A stretch of 64,000 bases of DNA from an uncultured bacterium (GTDB lineage Bacteria > Armatimonadota > UBA5829). Below, in pieces: positions 36,410 through 45,764 of the stretch. The position numbers and the translations under genes are program-made. The stretch spans positions 1-64,000 of the forward strand of contig CALJES010000003.1 of assembly GCA_938074205.1 (NCBI GenBank), read 5' to 3'. The first letter of the stretch is position 1. Each line of letters starts with the position of its first letter. Below the pieces are notes generated by a model. The model made no database searches. It was not told where the DNA came from and saw only the letters and a list, made by a program, of their open reading frames with translations.

Positions 36410-36439
36410 ATGCTAGCATGTGCGAATGGTGATGGTCAA
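36410..36439 (-). promoter_or_regulatory. Promoter of tyrS
   Basis: On the minus strand TTGACC (36439-36434), 18 bases, TAGCAT (36415-36410) preceded by TGC. It is part of the 326-base divergent region between tyrS and rplY. Confidence 0.6.
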
Positions 36440-36550
36440 TCCGCGACTAAGGGGTTCAACTGACTTGGTTGGTGCAGATATGACGTTGGCACGTGGAGTA
36501 GGAGCACAGACCGAGGTCACAGTCCCTAGCTGCTTTCGAATGAAGCTGTA

Positions 36551-36580
36551 TTGACTGGCTGAGCGGCCGGAAAGTAAAAT
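36551..36580 (+). promoter_or_regulatory. Promoter of rplY
   Basis: TTGACT at 36551-36556, 18 bases, TAAAAT at 36575-36580, leaving a leader of about 110 bases. A TATAAT at 36693-36698 touches the start codon and has no usable -35 box. Confidence 0.6.
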
Positions 36581-36698
36581 AATGCTGTATAGTTGAAGAA
36601 ACAACTTTTCTTGGTTAGCAGACGTTGCGCGAAGTTGGTTCGTGGTAGCCAGGTTATGGTCCACTGAGCCTCGGAGAGCGCGTGGAGGGTGTTATAAT

Positions 36699-37343
36699 AT
36701 GGCAAACTTGAAGCTGGTAGCAAAGTACCGATCAGATATGAGCAAGAGTCATCTCAAGAAGATTCGTCGCGAGGGATATGTCACCGGCAGCGTTTTCGGG
36801 CGTGGCATAGATCCGATACCCATTGAGGTAAACCTCAAAGAGCTCGTAAACCAGATTAAGGCGTCTGAGCATGGTATGATGTCGCTTTTTGATCTTGAGA
36901 TCGAGGGAGCCCCCAAGGATGGAAATCACACCGTAATCATTAAAGAGTTCTTCCGCGATCCGATTACACGCAAAGTGCTGGATATCCAATTTCAACGCGT
37001 CATGCTTACGGAAAAGGTGCACGTAGATGTGCCAGTTGAGCTTGTGGGAGAGTGCGAAGGCGCTAAGAAAGGCGGTATAGTGGAACAACTACTGGACGAA
37101 CTTGCAGTTCGTGCTCTGCCCGCTAACATTCCTCCGAAAATCGAAGTCGATATCTCGTCGCTGGACATCGGCGATCACATCCGCGTGGCGGATATCAAAC
37201 CTCCTGAGGGCGTGGAAATCCTTACCGACGGAGAAACTATACTGTGCACGTGCGTGCCGCCTCACGTGAGGCATGAGGAAGCTGTTGCACCAGAAGAGAA
37301 GCCTAGTGAGGCCCCCGCGGCAAAAGAGGAGGAAAAGGAGTAG
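36699..37343 (+). CDS. rplY: Ribosomal protein bL25 (CTC form)
   Basis: 214 residues from ATG 36699 (ribosome site GTGGAGGG), starting MANLKLVAKYRSDMSKS. Residues about 1-90 are the 5S-rRNA-binding bL25 domain, and about 100-185 the TL5/CTC C-terminal beta domain (FQRVMLTEKVHVDVPVE). A low-complexity acidic tail (EEKPSEAPAAKEEEKE) ends it. This long form is a general-stress ribosomal protein in Bacillus and a constitutive one in Thermus. A terminator follows. Confidence 0.94.
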   Translation: MANLKLVAKYRSDMSKSHLKKIRREGYVTGSVFGRGIDPIPIEVNLKELVNQIKASEHGMMSLFDLEIEGAPKDGNHTVIIKEFFRDPITRKVLDIQFQRVMLTEKVHVDVPVELVGECEGAKKGGIVEQLLDELAVRALPANIPPKIEVDISSLDIGDHIRVADIKPPEGVEILTDGETILCTCVPPHVRHEEAVAPEEKPSEAPAAKEEEKE

Positions 37344-37397
37344 GAAGCTAGCCGCGAGATTCACAACGACAGTTGAGAGTAATGTATTAGCGTAGAG

Positions 37398-37433
37398 AGC
37401 TGCCGAGGATATGTTTCCTAGGCAGCTTTTTTC
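37398..37433 (+). terminator. Terminator of rplY
   Basis: AGCTGCC and AGG pair with CCT and GGCAGCT around an ATATGTTT loop, followed by TTTTTT. It overlaps the stop codon of the convergent gene ending at 37418. Confidence 0.85.
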
Positions 37434-38830
37434 CATTTTCGGGTTTCCATAGATGTTAGCAGCGAAGAGCGAGCGATTTTGATGGAAACTGTAGCTGCTG
37501 CCACTATGGTCTCCAGGAGTCTAATTCTCTGAGCTGTAGCATCTCTCTTGTCAGAAAAGTAGACGTCAAGGACCCCCAGGCAGGTATCATTGTGCACGAT
37601 CGGAAGCGATATTGCACGTCCGTCATCACGTGCTATCATCCTCCAAGGAACCAGCTCGACGTCTACAAATACATCATCCGCGGTCTGTATCTCTTTTGTG
37701 AGAAAAGCGCGGGCCGTATGTCCTGAGTGGAATCCCGGACGTCGCTCCGGGGACTTGACAGGGTATACCGTTCCGAGAGACTCAAGGCAAATATCTGGGC
37801 CGGCCATTCCAACAGATTCAAGCGCGTTGCCGGATTCGTCAGCAATGAACAGGCATACTATTTGGGCTCCGGTAATTTCTCGCACTGTGCTGGTCAAGAG
37901 ATTAAAAAACTCCATTGGAGATGTTGTACCAACCAATGCCCAGGATACTTTGTGTAGAGCTTGACTTTCCATTGCGTATTCTTGAGCCTGCTTGTGAGAT
38001 GCAGCGTTTTTGAAGGCCGTTTCAACCAGGAAGACGGTCCAGCACGCCACGGAAACCGTATAGCTTGACACCCACCACGCGTCAAACCGGTCAAAAGACA
38101 TTCCTCTGGCCAACATGGCAAGGCTTAAACCTGCTAAAAGGCGATCGAGCGGCTCATCCCCTTCGCTGGCATCTTTACAACGTTGCCACTGCGCTGCGAG
38201 CGCGGCCATGGCCAGCATTCCGGATGCAGTCAGTGCCACCAGGTTTCCGATACCGTATCTTTCAGGGCTTCCGTCAGTTGAATTCAGGAGTACCACCGCG
38301 TACCGGATTTGAAATCCTGGAAACGCCATCAACGCAGCAGTTCCTATTGTCCGCTGCAGCCACAGCAGAAGATTGTTAGACGGCTTCCAGGTCTTGTTGA
38401 TAAGCCTGCTCATTAAAAACGCGGCAGATGCGTATAGAATACCCCAGGAAATTAGCTCCTCGTTAGAGGTCGGTGTTTCTCGAAAGGAATCAACAACGAT
38501 TTGCAAGGCGGCAGAGATGGCTAGGGCAATAAAACCAACGGATGCGAAGAAATCTCGTGTTGTTCTATTCAATTTCAATACGAAGCTTCCGAATGCATAG
38601 GCGCCTGCACCTAGTGCTGCGCAGAAGTAAAATGTGAGGCTTAACACTGCGAGGTTAGTGACGTTCTTGTGTTGGTGCAGAGTAATCCAGGGTTTTAACA
38701 ACAGCCATACTATGCCCAGGACGCACGACCATGCCAGTAAGCCTGTACCTATTGTTGTGCAGCTCCAGCTGGAGGTTGTCAACCGGCCTAAGAGTGTTTT
38801 CGCTGGTAGTATATGTTGACGTGCTGCCAA
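37418..38830 (-). CDS. Multi-pass membrane protein with C-terminal GAF domain
   Basis: 470 residues beginning at TTG 38830 (upstream GAGGC is a weak ribosome site). The first 290 residues contain about eight hydrophobic segments (for example IGTGLLAWSCVLGIVWLLL and LAVLSLTFYFCAALG) in the manner of MASE-type sensor regions. Residues about 310-455 are a GAF domain (EFFNLLTSTVREITGAQIVCLFI ... ISLPIVHNDTCLGVLDVYF). There is no histidine kinase, GGDEF, HD-GYP or DNA-binding output domain, so it is a sensor without visible output, or passes its signal through a partner. It is convergent with rplY. Confidence 0.7.
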   Translation of the reverse strand: MAARQHILPAKTLLGRLTTSSWSCTTIGTGLLAWSCVLGIVWLLLKPWITLHQHKNVTNLAVLSLTFYFCAALGAGAYAFGSFVLKLNRTTRDFFASVGFIALAISAALQIVVDSFRETPTSNEELISWGILYASAAFLMSRLINKTWKPSNNLLLWLQRTIGTAALMAFPGFQIRYAVVLLNSTDGSPERYGIGNLVALTASGMLAMAALAAQWQRCKDASEGDEPLDRLLAGLSLAMLARGMSFDRFDAWWVSSYTVSVACWTVFLVETAFKNAASHKQAQEYAMESQALHKVSWALVGTTSPMEFFNLLTSTVREITGAQIVCLFIADESGNALESVGMAGPDICLESLGTVYPVKSPERRPGFHSGHTARAFLTKEIQTADDVFVDVELVPWRMIARDDGRAISLPIVHNDTCLGVLDVYFSDKRDATAQRIRLLETIVAAATVSIKIARSSLLTSMETRKWKKAA

Positions 38831-39015
38831 CTGACTAGTGCCTCGTTTAGGGTCTGTCTTTTGGCAAGACGTTGGTGAACCAGAGAACGATCAACTGCTA
38901 TTTGGCTATTACAATATTTTCGGTATTTGCAGCGCCGCAAATTACGGCTAGAAAATGAACTAGTCGGTAGATATTTTGCCAGTGCGGCGAAGTTATTGAC
39001 TAACCCCGTCCAACT

Positions 39016-39053
39016 AAAACAAAAAACAGCCCCACTGGTTTTCCGGGGGCTGT
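39016..39053 (-). terminator. Terminator of clpC
   Basis: On the minus strand ACAGCCCC / GGGGCTGT forms an 8-base-pair stem followed by TTTTTTGTTTT, 28 bases after the clpC stop codon. The gap 38831-39015 between it and the next gene holds nothing else recognised. Confidence 0.85.
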
Positions 39054-39080
39054 AACATCCTCTAATATGGTTTGGCTGGG

Positions 39081-41546
39081 TTAAGGTTGTGATTCGACCG
39101 GCATCACGGGCAGATCCGCGGATTTGGTAAAGAAGATCTTTCCGTCTTCTACTTCTGCTCGAATCGTATCGCCCGCACTGAACCGACCCAAGAGTATCTC
39201 CTCGGCAAGTGGATCTTCTATCAGTCGCTGCACTGCTCGGCGTAGTGGTCGAGCGCCGAACTGCGGATCGTAACCCTCTTGTGCCAGCAGCTCACGAACT
39301 TCTTGGGTTACTTCCAGATCCATACCCTGATGCGACAGCTCCTGTCTTACCCGATTGATCATAAGATCTACTATTTGCAGGACTTCTTCTTTGGTTAGCT
39401 GATGGAAGACTATAATCTCGTCAACTCTGTTGAGGAACTCGGGTCTAAAGGTTCGTTTCATCTCTTCCATAATCCGGTTCCTCATACTTTCGTAACTGCG
39501 CTGAGTTTCGACTGAACTCTTGAGCTCGCGAAATCCGATTCCAGGACCGCTGGTTATAGACTGCGCGCCAATGTTCGATGTCATAATGATAATTGTGTTC
39601 TTGAAGTCAACCACTCGCCCCTGGGAGTCTGTCAGTCGGCCGTCTTCCATCACCTGTAGTAGGATGTTGAAGACCTCAGGATGCGCCTTTTCGATCTCGT
39701 CCAACAAGATAACGGAATATGGTCTACGGCGTACAGCCTCGGTGAGTTGGCCACCTTCATCGTAGCCTACATATCCAGGAGGTGCGCCCACCAATCTCGA
39801 AACGGCGAACCGCTCCATATACTCGGACATATCGATACGTATTAAGGCGTCCTCAGTCTCAAATAGGAACTCTGCCAACGCACGTGCAAGTTCGGTCTTT
39901 CCAACTCCGGTCGGACCTAGGAAGATAAAGCTTCCCATAGGTCTCTTTGGATCCTTCATACCAGCGCGTGCTCTCCTAATGGCTTTCGAAACCGCAACGA
40001 CCGCCTCATGTTGCCCCACCAAACGGCCGTGAAGCACATCTTCCATCTTGAGGAGCTTGGCAGTTTCACCCTCTACCAGTTTAGAAACAGGAATGCCTGT
40101 CCAAGAATAGACTATGTGAGCTATTTCGTCCTCGTTGACCACCGTCGGCAGGTTCTTGCGCTCCTCTTCCCAGCGTTCTTCGAGCTCGGCTATGTTATCT
40201 AGTAACTCCCTCTCACGAGATCTAAGTTCGAGAGCGCGGTCGTAATTCGAGTTTGCAGGAACAGATTCCAATTCGGCGCGCAGCTTAGCAAGCTCTTGCT
40301 TGGCTGCTCGAAGCTCCGCTGGAGGCATCGAAAGTCTCAATCGAACTCGCGATGCAGCTTCGTCTATCAGATCGATCGCTTTATCAGGGAGGGCACGGTC
40401 GGTAATGTAGCGCGAAGACAATTGAGCCGCCGAGATCAGCGCCGATTCCTCGATTGTAACCGAGTGGTGCTTTTCATACCGGTCGCGCAGACCTCGGAGA
40501 ATTTCTATTGTTTCTTCAACCGTGGGTTCCCTTACTTGAATTGGTTGGAATCGCCTTTCGAGTGCTGCATCGCGCTCAATGTACTTGCGATACTCGTCCA
40601 TTGTAGTAGCGCCGATGCACTGCAGCTCGCCGCGTGCCAGGGCCGGCTTCAAAATGTTGGAGGCGTCTATTGCTCCTTCGGCAGCTCCCGCACCTACCAA
40701 TGTGTGCAGCTCGTCAATGAAGAGGATCACTTCGCCTGCAGCTTTGCGAACCTCTTCCATTACTCGTTTCATTCGTTCTTCAAACTCGCCTCGGTACTTC
40801 GTTCCAGCGACCAATCCGGCCAAATCGAGCGCAACAATCCGCTTATCGCGCAGGGTCTCCGGGGTGTCTCCACTTACGATCCTCTGGGCTAGACCCTCCG
40901 CGATAGCAGTCTTGCCGACACCAGGTTCACCTATGAGACACGGGTTGTTCTTCGTGCGGCGAGAGAGTATTTGTATAACACGTTCAATCTCGTTATCACG
41001 ACCTATACACGGATCCAGCTTATCTTGTCGGGCAAGTTCGGTATAGTCTCTTCCGAACTCGTCCAGGGTGGGGGTTCGAGAGCGGTGGCGCTGAGATGAA
41101 GTTGATGGCGCGTCTCCTTCTTGGAGAGCCATTACTTCGCGGCGCGTGCGTTCCAAATCTACGCCAAGCTTTTGCAATACGCGGCCTGCAAGCCCTTCTC
41201 CCTCGCGAATCAGTCCAAGCAACAGGTGTTCAGTGCCGATGTAGTTGTTGTTCAGGCTACGTGCTTCGTCGTACGCAAGGTCTATTACTCGTTTGGCCCT
41301 TGGTGTAAGTTGCATATCCTGTCCTAAACGGCCGTCGCCTCGTGTCACCTGCCGCTCTATCTCTGAGCGAATTCTGTTCAGGCTTACGCCCATTCTGTCG
41401 AGGATTCTTGCCGCCACGCTGTCGGTTTCTCGCACAAGACCCAGAAGCAAGTGTTCAGTGCCCACATAGTTCTCGCCGAGCCTGCCCGCTTCTTCTTGCG
41501 CGAAGAACACGACTCTACGCGCGCGCTCCGTAAATCGCTGCCACAT
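39081..41546 (-). CDS. clpC: ATP-dependent Clp protease ATP-binding subunit ClpC
   Basis: 821-residue Hsp100 unfoldase that feeds proteins to ClpP. Two Clp-N repeats (about 1-145, [16 protein letters not shown] and [16 protein letters not shown]), AAA-1 with Walker [10 protein letters not shown] (about 207-215), a middle UVR-type coiled-coil region (about 410-475) that marks ClpC, AAA-2 with GPTGVGKTE (about 546-554), and a C-terminal ClpB-D2-small domain. It lies 212 bases downstream of mcsB on the same strand. A TATAAT on the minus strand at 41640-41635 without a good -35 box may give it an additional promoter. McsB-phosphorylated proteins are the known ClpC substrates in Bacillus. Confidence 0.96.
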   Translation of the reverse strand: MWQRFTERARRVVFFAQEEAGRLGENYVGTEHLLLGLVRETDSVAARILDRMGVSLNRIRSEIERQVTRGDGRLGQDMQLTPRAKRVIDLAYDEARSLNNNYIGTEHLLLGLIREGEGLAGRVLQKLGVDLERTRREVMALQEGDAPSTSSQRHRSRTPTLDEFGRDYTELARQDKLDPCIGRDNEIERVIQILSRRTKNNPCLIGEPGVGKTAIAEGLAQRIVSGDTPETLRDKRIVALDLAGLVAGTKYRGEFEERMKRVMEEVRKAAGEVILFIDELHTLVGAGAAEGAIDASNILKPALARGELQCIGATTMDEYRKYIERDAALERRFQPIQVREPTVEETIEILRGLRDRYEKHHSVTIEESALISAAQLSSRYITDRALPDKAIDLIDEAASRVRLRLSMPPAELRAAKQELAKLRAELESVPANSNYDRALELRSRERELLDNIAELEERWEEERKNLPTVVNEDEIAHIVYSWTGIPVSKLVEGETAKLLKMEDVLHGRLVGQHEAVVAVSKAIRRARAGMKDPKRPMGSFIFLGPTGVGKTELARALAEFLFETEDALIRIDMSEYMERFAVSRLVGAPPGYVGYDEGGQLTEAVRRRPYSVILLDEIEKAHPEVFNILLQVMEDGRLTDSQGRVVDFKNTIIIMTSNIGAQSITSGPGIGFRELKSSVETQRSYESMRNRIMEEMKRTFRPEFLNRVDEIIVFHQLTKEEVLQIVDLMINRVRQELSHQGMDLEVTQEVRELLAQEGYDPQFGARPLRRAVQRLIEDPLAEEILLGRFSAGDTIRAEVEDGKIFFTKSADLPVMPVESQP

Positions 41547-41758
41547 ACTCTACCCCCCTTTACTATAGGATCCGCCAGCCGCTTTTAGTTTATATACGGC
41601 TCTCTTTGACGGAGGGTTCTCTACCCTCAATTCCATTATACAATAAGACGTGTCTCAAATGCTCTTCTCTAAAGCTAATCATGCCAAGCCAATGTCACTC
41701 ACTGCCAGCCCGTTCTCAAAACCTAACCACTCACACCGACAGCGACGTATAATTTTAT

Positions 41759-42823
41759 TCACATTTTGCTTGTGCCATACTTGAGCCTTGTGCGCATAAT
41801 GCGAGCTCTCTCAATCTTAGCTGACGCATCATCGCCTGCCACAGTTTGAACTCCCAGAAGGAGCTCGTTGGCCGTCGTGAGATTACAACTAGACATAAGT
41901 TCCAGCGAAATTGCTAGTCTCAACTTCGATATCAAGTCAAATGCTTCACAGGTGCTAAGCGACATAGCGCTGGACAACCGTTTTAGAGCTGACTCAGCAT
42001 CACCCGCGATTTGAGTCTTGGCGGTCTCTAATAGCTTGTTCCTTGCTTTGCGCTCTTGGCACAAAAGGTATTCGGTTACAGAGCGCACTCGCTCCACGAT
42101 CTCCGTCTCAGGTATTCCGAGAGTTATTTCATTGGACACCTGGTACATATCTGCTGCAGGTCTGCTTGCTTCCCCGAATGCTCCTCTAACTGTTACCGCC
42201 AGATCAGATGCTGCACGCAGATGCCGATCAAGCTTACCGGTTTTCGCGAGACCCGCAAGGTGCATCAGAGCAGAGACCCGTAATCCGGTGCCGACGTTAG
42301 ATACATGCGCAGTAAGGTAACCAAGTTGGGTAGAAAACGCGAAATCGAGTCGACTCGCAAGCACATCGTCAGCCCAGTCTGCCATTTGCCACGCTTCTCG
42401 AAGCTTCAAACCGGAGCGTATTACCTGAAGGCGGATATGGTCCTCCTCATTGACCATCATTGAAAAGATTCCAGACGGCTCCAACACGAGGAACCGGTAC
42501 GAGCCTGCGTATACTTGCTCTGCGCTAGCAAGATGCGCATCCACAAGGAAACTCTTCTGCGTGGAATTGAGTTTTTCTATAGCGTAGGTTTTCAAACCGG
42601 GAAGGCGGACTGCAAGTTCTCTACACGCTGATCGGATCTTGCAAGCAACAACGTTGAGCACATCTTCCGAAGCGCGCCAAGGAAACGGGTAGGCCGCAAG
42701 ATTTCTAGCTAGGCGAGCACGGCTGGAAACGACAACATCCGCGTCTGAATCTACTCCGCGAACCCACTCGGGCAAAAGTGGCAAACCGGATTTCACTCCA
42801 GTGGTGTCTTCCCGACGTGACAT
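41759..42823 (-). CDS. mcsB: Protein-arginine kinase McsB
   Basis: 354 residues of the phosphagen (guanido) kinase fold. McsB phosphorylates arginine residues on proteins, marking them for ClpC-ClpP. Landmarks are VVVSSRARLARNLAAYPFPW (about 31-50) in the nucleotide-binding part, NEEDHIRLQVIRSG (about 124-137) and the AASDLAVTVRGAFGE segment (about 204-218). The length fits the family. The start overlaps the end of mcsA by 31 bases, so the two are translationally coupled. Confidence 0.94.
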   Translation of the reverse strand: MSRREDTTGVKSGLPLLPEWVRGVDSDADVVVSSRARLARNLAAYPFPWRASEDVLNVVACKIRSACRELAVRLPGLKTYAIEKLNSTQKSFLVDAHLASAEQVYAGSYRFLVLEPSGIFSMMVNEEDHIRLQVIRSGLKLREAWQMADWADDVLASRLDFAFSTQLGYLTAHVSNVGTGLRVSALMHLAGLAKTGKLDRHLRAASDLAVTVRGAFGEASRPAADMYQVSNEITLGIPETEIVERVRSVTEYLLCQERKARNKLLETAKTQIAGDAESALKRLSSAMSLSTCEAFDLISKLRLAISLELMSSCNLTTANELLLGVQTVAGDDASAKIERARIMRTRLKYGTSKM

Positions 42824-43152
42824 GTGTGGTTCTGAATATCTGCTATCAGCTTCATCAGGGCGGGATTGAAGTGGTCGTAGCAGTTGGGGCAGCCGGGCCG
42901 ACCAGCTTCAGTTATCTCGCTGATCACTGCCCCACACACCTTGCATCCTTCTTTTGACCGGTCTGCACATTTTGTTTCTTCTACAGCTTCAAGCACGTTT
43001 TTTAAGTCGAGACAGTGACAGGCAAGCACTCGTGAACGCTCGCGCACGCATTCGTTGCAAAGAACAGTATGATCAACCATACCTTCGCGTGCGCGCACGA
43101 TCAAGACCTCTGCCTTTTTCGTACCGCAAAACTCGCAATTGCGATTTTGCAT
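42793..43152 (-). CDS. mcsA: McsA, zinc-binding activator of McsB
   Basis: 119 residues with four Cys pairs, which bind zinc in the family: CEFC (7-10), LCNEC (32-35 region), CKVC (about 70-73) and CPNC (about 88-91). McsA activates the arginine kinase McsB. This version lacks the UvrB/UvrC-like C-terminal motif seen in longer McsA proteins and ends soon after the last Cys pair, so it is shorter than Bacillus McsA. In Firmicutes the operon starts with ctsR; no CtsR gene is present here. It is the first gene of mcsA-mcsB-clpC. Confidence 0.88.
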   Translation of the reverse strand: MQNRNCEFCGTKKAEVLIVRAREGMVDHTVLCNECVRERSRVLACHCLDLKNVLEAVEETKCADRSKEGCKVCGAVISEITEAGRPGCPNCYDHFNPALMKLIADIQNHTCHVGKTPLE

Positions 43153-43216
43153 CGTGCTTTACGCCTTATTTTATGCTATGGCGTGCGTAGCTTTAGCAAA
43201 TCCGAAGATCTAGCTG

Positions 43217-44086
43217 CTACCAATCGCCGCTTTCAATGTAGTCCCTGAAGGCTTTTTCGAGTTTCTTGGTGATGGGACCGGGTTTGCCATCGCCGATGCG
43301 TCTGTCATCAAGCTTGACCATAGGAACCACCTCAGCAGCAGTGCCTGTCAGGAATGCCTCGTCCGCCGTGTAAAGGTCAAACCGAGTGAAAATCTTCTCA
43401 ACTACACTGATGCCCATTCCTTCGAGAAGATCCATCGCCGTGCGCCTTGTGATCCCTTCCAAGATTCCCAAATACGCCGGCGGTGTGTATACTACTCCGC
43501 CCTTGGCATAGAAGATGTTGTCGCCGGTACATTCGGCGACGTATCCATCTTCGGTAAGCATCAGTCCTTCCCCAGCGCCGACCTGGTTCGCCTCAATTTT
43601 CGCCTGAACGTTGCACAGGTATTTGCCCAGAGACTTGATGCGCGGCTCCAACACTTGCGGATTTGCCACCCGCGTCGCCACAGTTACAACATCCAGACCG
43701 TTCTCGTACATTGACTTTGGGTACAGTGACAGTTTGTCGGTTGAGATAACCACTGTCGGAGGCGTAGTTATATTCCGCGGATCGAGACCCAAGGCAACGC
43801 CGCGCGTTACGGTCACGCGGATGTAGCCGTCCTTGACCTCATTTCGACGTAGCAATTCCTCCACGTTTGCGCAGAATTGCTCTGGTCCATAGGGCATCTC
43901 TATCCACAGAGCCTTCAAGGAGTTGTAGAGGCGCTCAATGTGTTCCTTTAGCTTGAAAGCTCGACCATTGTATGCCCTTATTCCCTCAAATGCACCGTCG
44001 CCGTACAGAAAGCCGTGGTCATATATGTGCACGTGTGCCTGCTCGCTCGGCACAAACTCGCCATTCAAGAACACCCATTTATCCAT
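43217..44086 (-). CDS. ilvE: Branched-chain amino acid aminotransferase (class IV)
   Basis: 289-residue PLP enzyme of fold type IV. Signatures are HIYDHGFLYGDGAFEGIRAYNG (start domain, Arg for the carboxylate), the PLP Lys in RIKSLGKYLCNVQAKIEA (about 147-164), and the GYVAECTGDNIFYAK and GILEGITRR segments near the cofactor phosphate. It most probably interconverts Leu/Ile/Val and their 2-oxo acids; D-amino acid aminotransferase or aminodeoxychorismate lyase use the same fold and are less likely from the start motif. It follows the isomerase gene by one base and is cotranscribed with it. Confidence 0.9.
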   Translation of the reverse strand: MDKWVFLNGEFVPSEQAHVHIYDHGFLYGDGAFEGIRAYNGRAFKLKEHIERLYNSLKALWIEMPYGPEQFCANVEELLRRNEVKDGYIRVTVTRGVALGLDPRNITTPPTVVISTDKLSLYPKSMYENGLDVVTVATRVANPQVLEPRIKSLGKYLCNVQAKIEANQVGAGEGLMLTEDGYVAECTGDNIFYAKGGVVYTPPAYLGILEGITRRTAMDLLEGMGISVVEKIFTRFDLYTADEAFLTGTAAEVVPMVKLDDRRIGDGKPGPITKKLEKAFRDYIESGDW

Positions 44087-44087
44087 A

Positions 44088-45050
44088 CTACGCCCACCAC
44101 ATTTCTCCGGCTTTCTCCGAGATCGTAACCTCCTTGAGGAACGACACAGCCTTCTGGAAGCCCTCGTTGACCGACATCAGACTGTCCTCGTGTTCGATGG
44201 AGAGTACGTAGTCATACCCTACCATCTTGAGGTTGCTTACTATATCTTTCCATGTCTGATAGTCGTGTCCGTAACCTACAGTTCTGAAGATCCAGCTGCG
44301 ATTGATCTCGTCACTATATGGCTTGGTGTCGTTGCATCCGTTGATAGCAGTGTTTAGAGGGTCGATTCTGCAGTCCTTTGCATGAACGTGGAATATGGCG
44401 TCGCCGAGTTTTCGAATAGCAGCACACGGGTCCACGCCATTCCAGAAAAGATGACTGGGGTCGAAATTACAACCCAACACTTCTCCGCACGCGTCGCGGA
44501 GTTTCAGAAGAGTTTCGACATTGTAGACACAGAATCCGGGATGCATTTCAAATGCAATCTTTACGTTGTGGTCTTTGGCAAACTTCGCTTCCTCTCGCCA
44601 GTAAGGGATTACACACTCATTCCACTGCCACTCGAGGATCTCAGCATAGTCTGGAGGCCAAGCGCAAGTTACCCAGTTCGGTTTCGAAGCGTTTGGACCG
44701 TCACCGGGGCACCCCGAAAAGTTTATCACCACACCGACCCCTAGCTCACTGGCAAGCTGAACCGTTTTGCGATGAACTTCGTGATGAGCCTTAGCGAATT
44801 CGCGATTCGGATGCAGCGGATTGCCATGGCACGACAGTGCGCTGATCGCCAGCCCACGAGACTCGATTGCATTCAATAATTCCTTTTGAGCTGTCTTGTT
44901 GCCCAACAGCCGATCCGGGTCACAGTGGGCATTGCCCGGATAATTGCCCGTGCCCAACTCTACCATTTCCACACCGGAATCGACTATGTAGTCCAGGGCT
45001 TCCTCCAAGGGTTTTTGCTGAAAGAGCACAGTGAACACACCAATCTTCAT
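44088..45050 (-). CDS. Sugar phosphate isomerase/epimerase (xylose-isomerase-like TIM barrel)
   Basis: 320 residues of the AP-endonuclease-2/xylose-isomerase-like barrel. Expected metal ligands are visible: Glu in VELGTGNYPGN, Glu and His in IAFEMHPGF (about 165-173), Asp/His in CNFDPSHLFW (about 193-202), His in IFHVHAKD (about 217-224) and Glu-His in SIEHED (near 291-296). Proteins of this sort isomerise sugars, inositols or keto-sugars; the substrate is not evident. GGAGGG precedes ATG 45050. Confidence 0.85.
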   Translation of the reverse strand: MKIGVFTVLFQQKPLEEALDYIVDSGVEMVELGTGNYPGNAHCDPDRLLGNKTAQKELLNAIESRGLAISALSCHGNPLHPNREFAKAHHEVHRKTVQLASELGVGVVINFSGCPGDGPNASKPNWVTCAWPPDYAEILEWQWNECVIPYWREEAKFAKDHNVKIAFEMHPGFCVYNVETLLKLRDACGEVLGCNFDPSHLFWNGVDPCAAIRKLGDAIFHVHAKDCRIDPLNTAINGCNDTKPYSDEINRSWIFRTVGYGHDYQTWKDIVSNLKMVGYDYVLSIEHEDSLMSVNEGFQKAVSFLKEVTISEKAGEMWWA

Positions 45051-45123
45051 GATGATACCCTCCGCCTTTGGTTTTTAATGGAATAACCTTATTGAGAACG
45101 GATGTTGTTCGAGACCAGGCGGT

Positions 45124-45153
45124 ATTATAATTCCTTTTTACCGGACGGCGCAA
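45124..45153 (-). promoter_or_regulatory. Possible promoter of the isomerase-ilvE operon
   Basis: On the minus strand TTGCGC (45153-45148), 18 bases, TATAAT (45129-45124). It lies in a 315-base divergent gap (45051-45365) that shows nothing else recognised. Confidence 0.4.
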
Positions 45154-45365
45154 CACAGCGGGACGTACCTGCAGGGTGCATTCATCGTTCTAGGAGAAAG
45201 TTGTGCGTCACACAGGCTGAATCCGGCTGGAGGAATGGTCTGGTGATAGGAAGCAACTTGGGTGCGGATCACGCGCATGCCACCTTGACAGCAATCACCC
45301 AGCAGAATATACTTTCTGCACGGACGTCGGAACCACCTTAAAATCCTGAAGGAGCGGTGGTACAT

Positions 45366-45734
45366 ATGACAGAAGCTGAAGAGCATTTTCGACGCGGAGT
45401 GGAGGCATTTAAAGCAGGCGATTGCGACAAAGCTATTGAGGAGCTTGAAGTAGCCACCAGACTCGACCAAAACAACTATAAGGCGTTCAATTATCTCGGC
45501 GCTGCTTACGCTGCCAAAGGACGCTTCAACACGGCAATAGGTGCTTTCAAACGGGCTGAACAAATTGCGCCCGAGGTAGCCAGTATTCACTACAACATTG
45601 CTCAAGCTTATGAAGCCACTGGTATCCCTACCGAAGCTGAGTACGAATACGAAAAGGCTCTTCAGATTGATCCGAACTATACCAAAGCTCGAGAGGCCCT
45701 GATTCGACTCAAGAAGCGCCTACGTCACGTGTAG
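45366..45734 (+). CDS. Small TPR-repeat protein
   Basis: 122 residues from ATG 45366 (AAGGAG 11 bases upstream; a GTG at 45357 is too close to that site). Three TPR units are seen (GVEAFKAGDCDKAIEELEVA, LGAAYAAKGRFNTAIGAF, IAQAYEATGIPTEAEYEY). No signal peptide or other domain. It resembles the TPR protein at 31892 in size and design. Convergent with the polyprenyl synthase gene; partner unknown. Confidence 0.85.
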   Translation: MTEAEEHFRRGVEAFKAGDCDKAIEELEVATRLDQNNYKAFNYLGAAYAAKGRFNTAIGAFKRAEQIAPEVASIHYNIAQAYEATGIPTEAEYEYEKALQIDPNYTKAREALIRLKKRLRHV

Positions 45735-45764
45735 AATTACACATCCTACAATAACAATCCACTG

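Noticed and set aside
36373-36540. T-box leader upstream of tyrS
   Set aside because: No T-box core on the minus strand, and the promoter lies only about 30 bases before the start codon.
41547-41758. CIRCE operator upstream of clpC
   Set aside because: An inverted repeat GAGGGT/ACCCTC exists near 41610-41630, but it does not match the CIRCE consensus or spacing.
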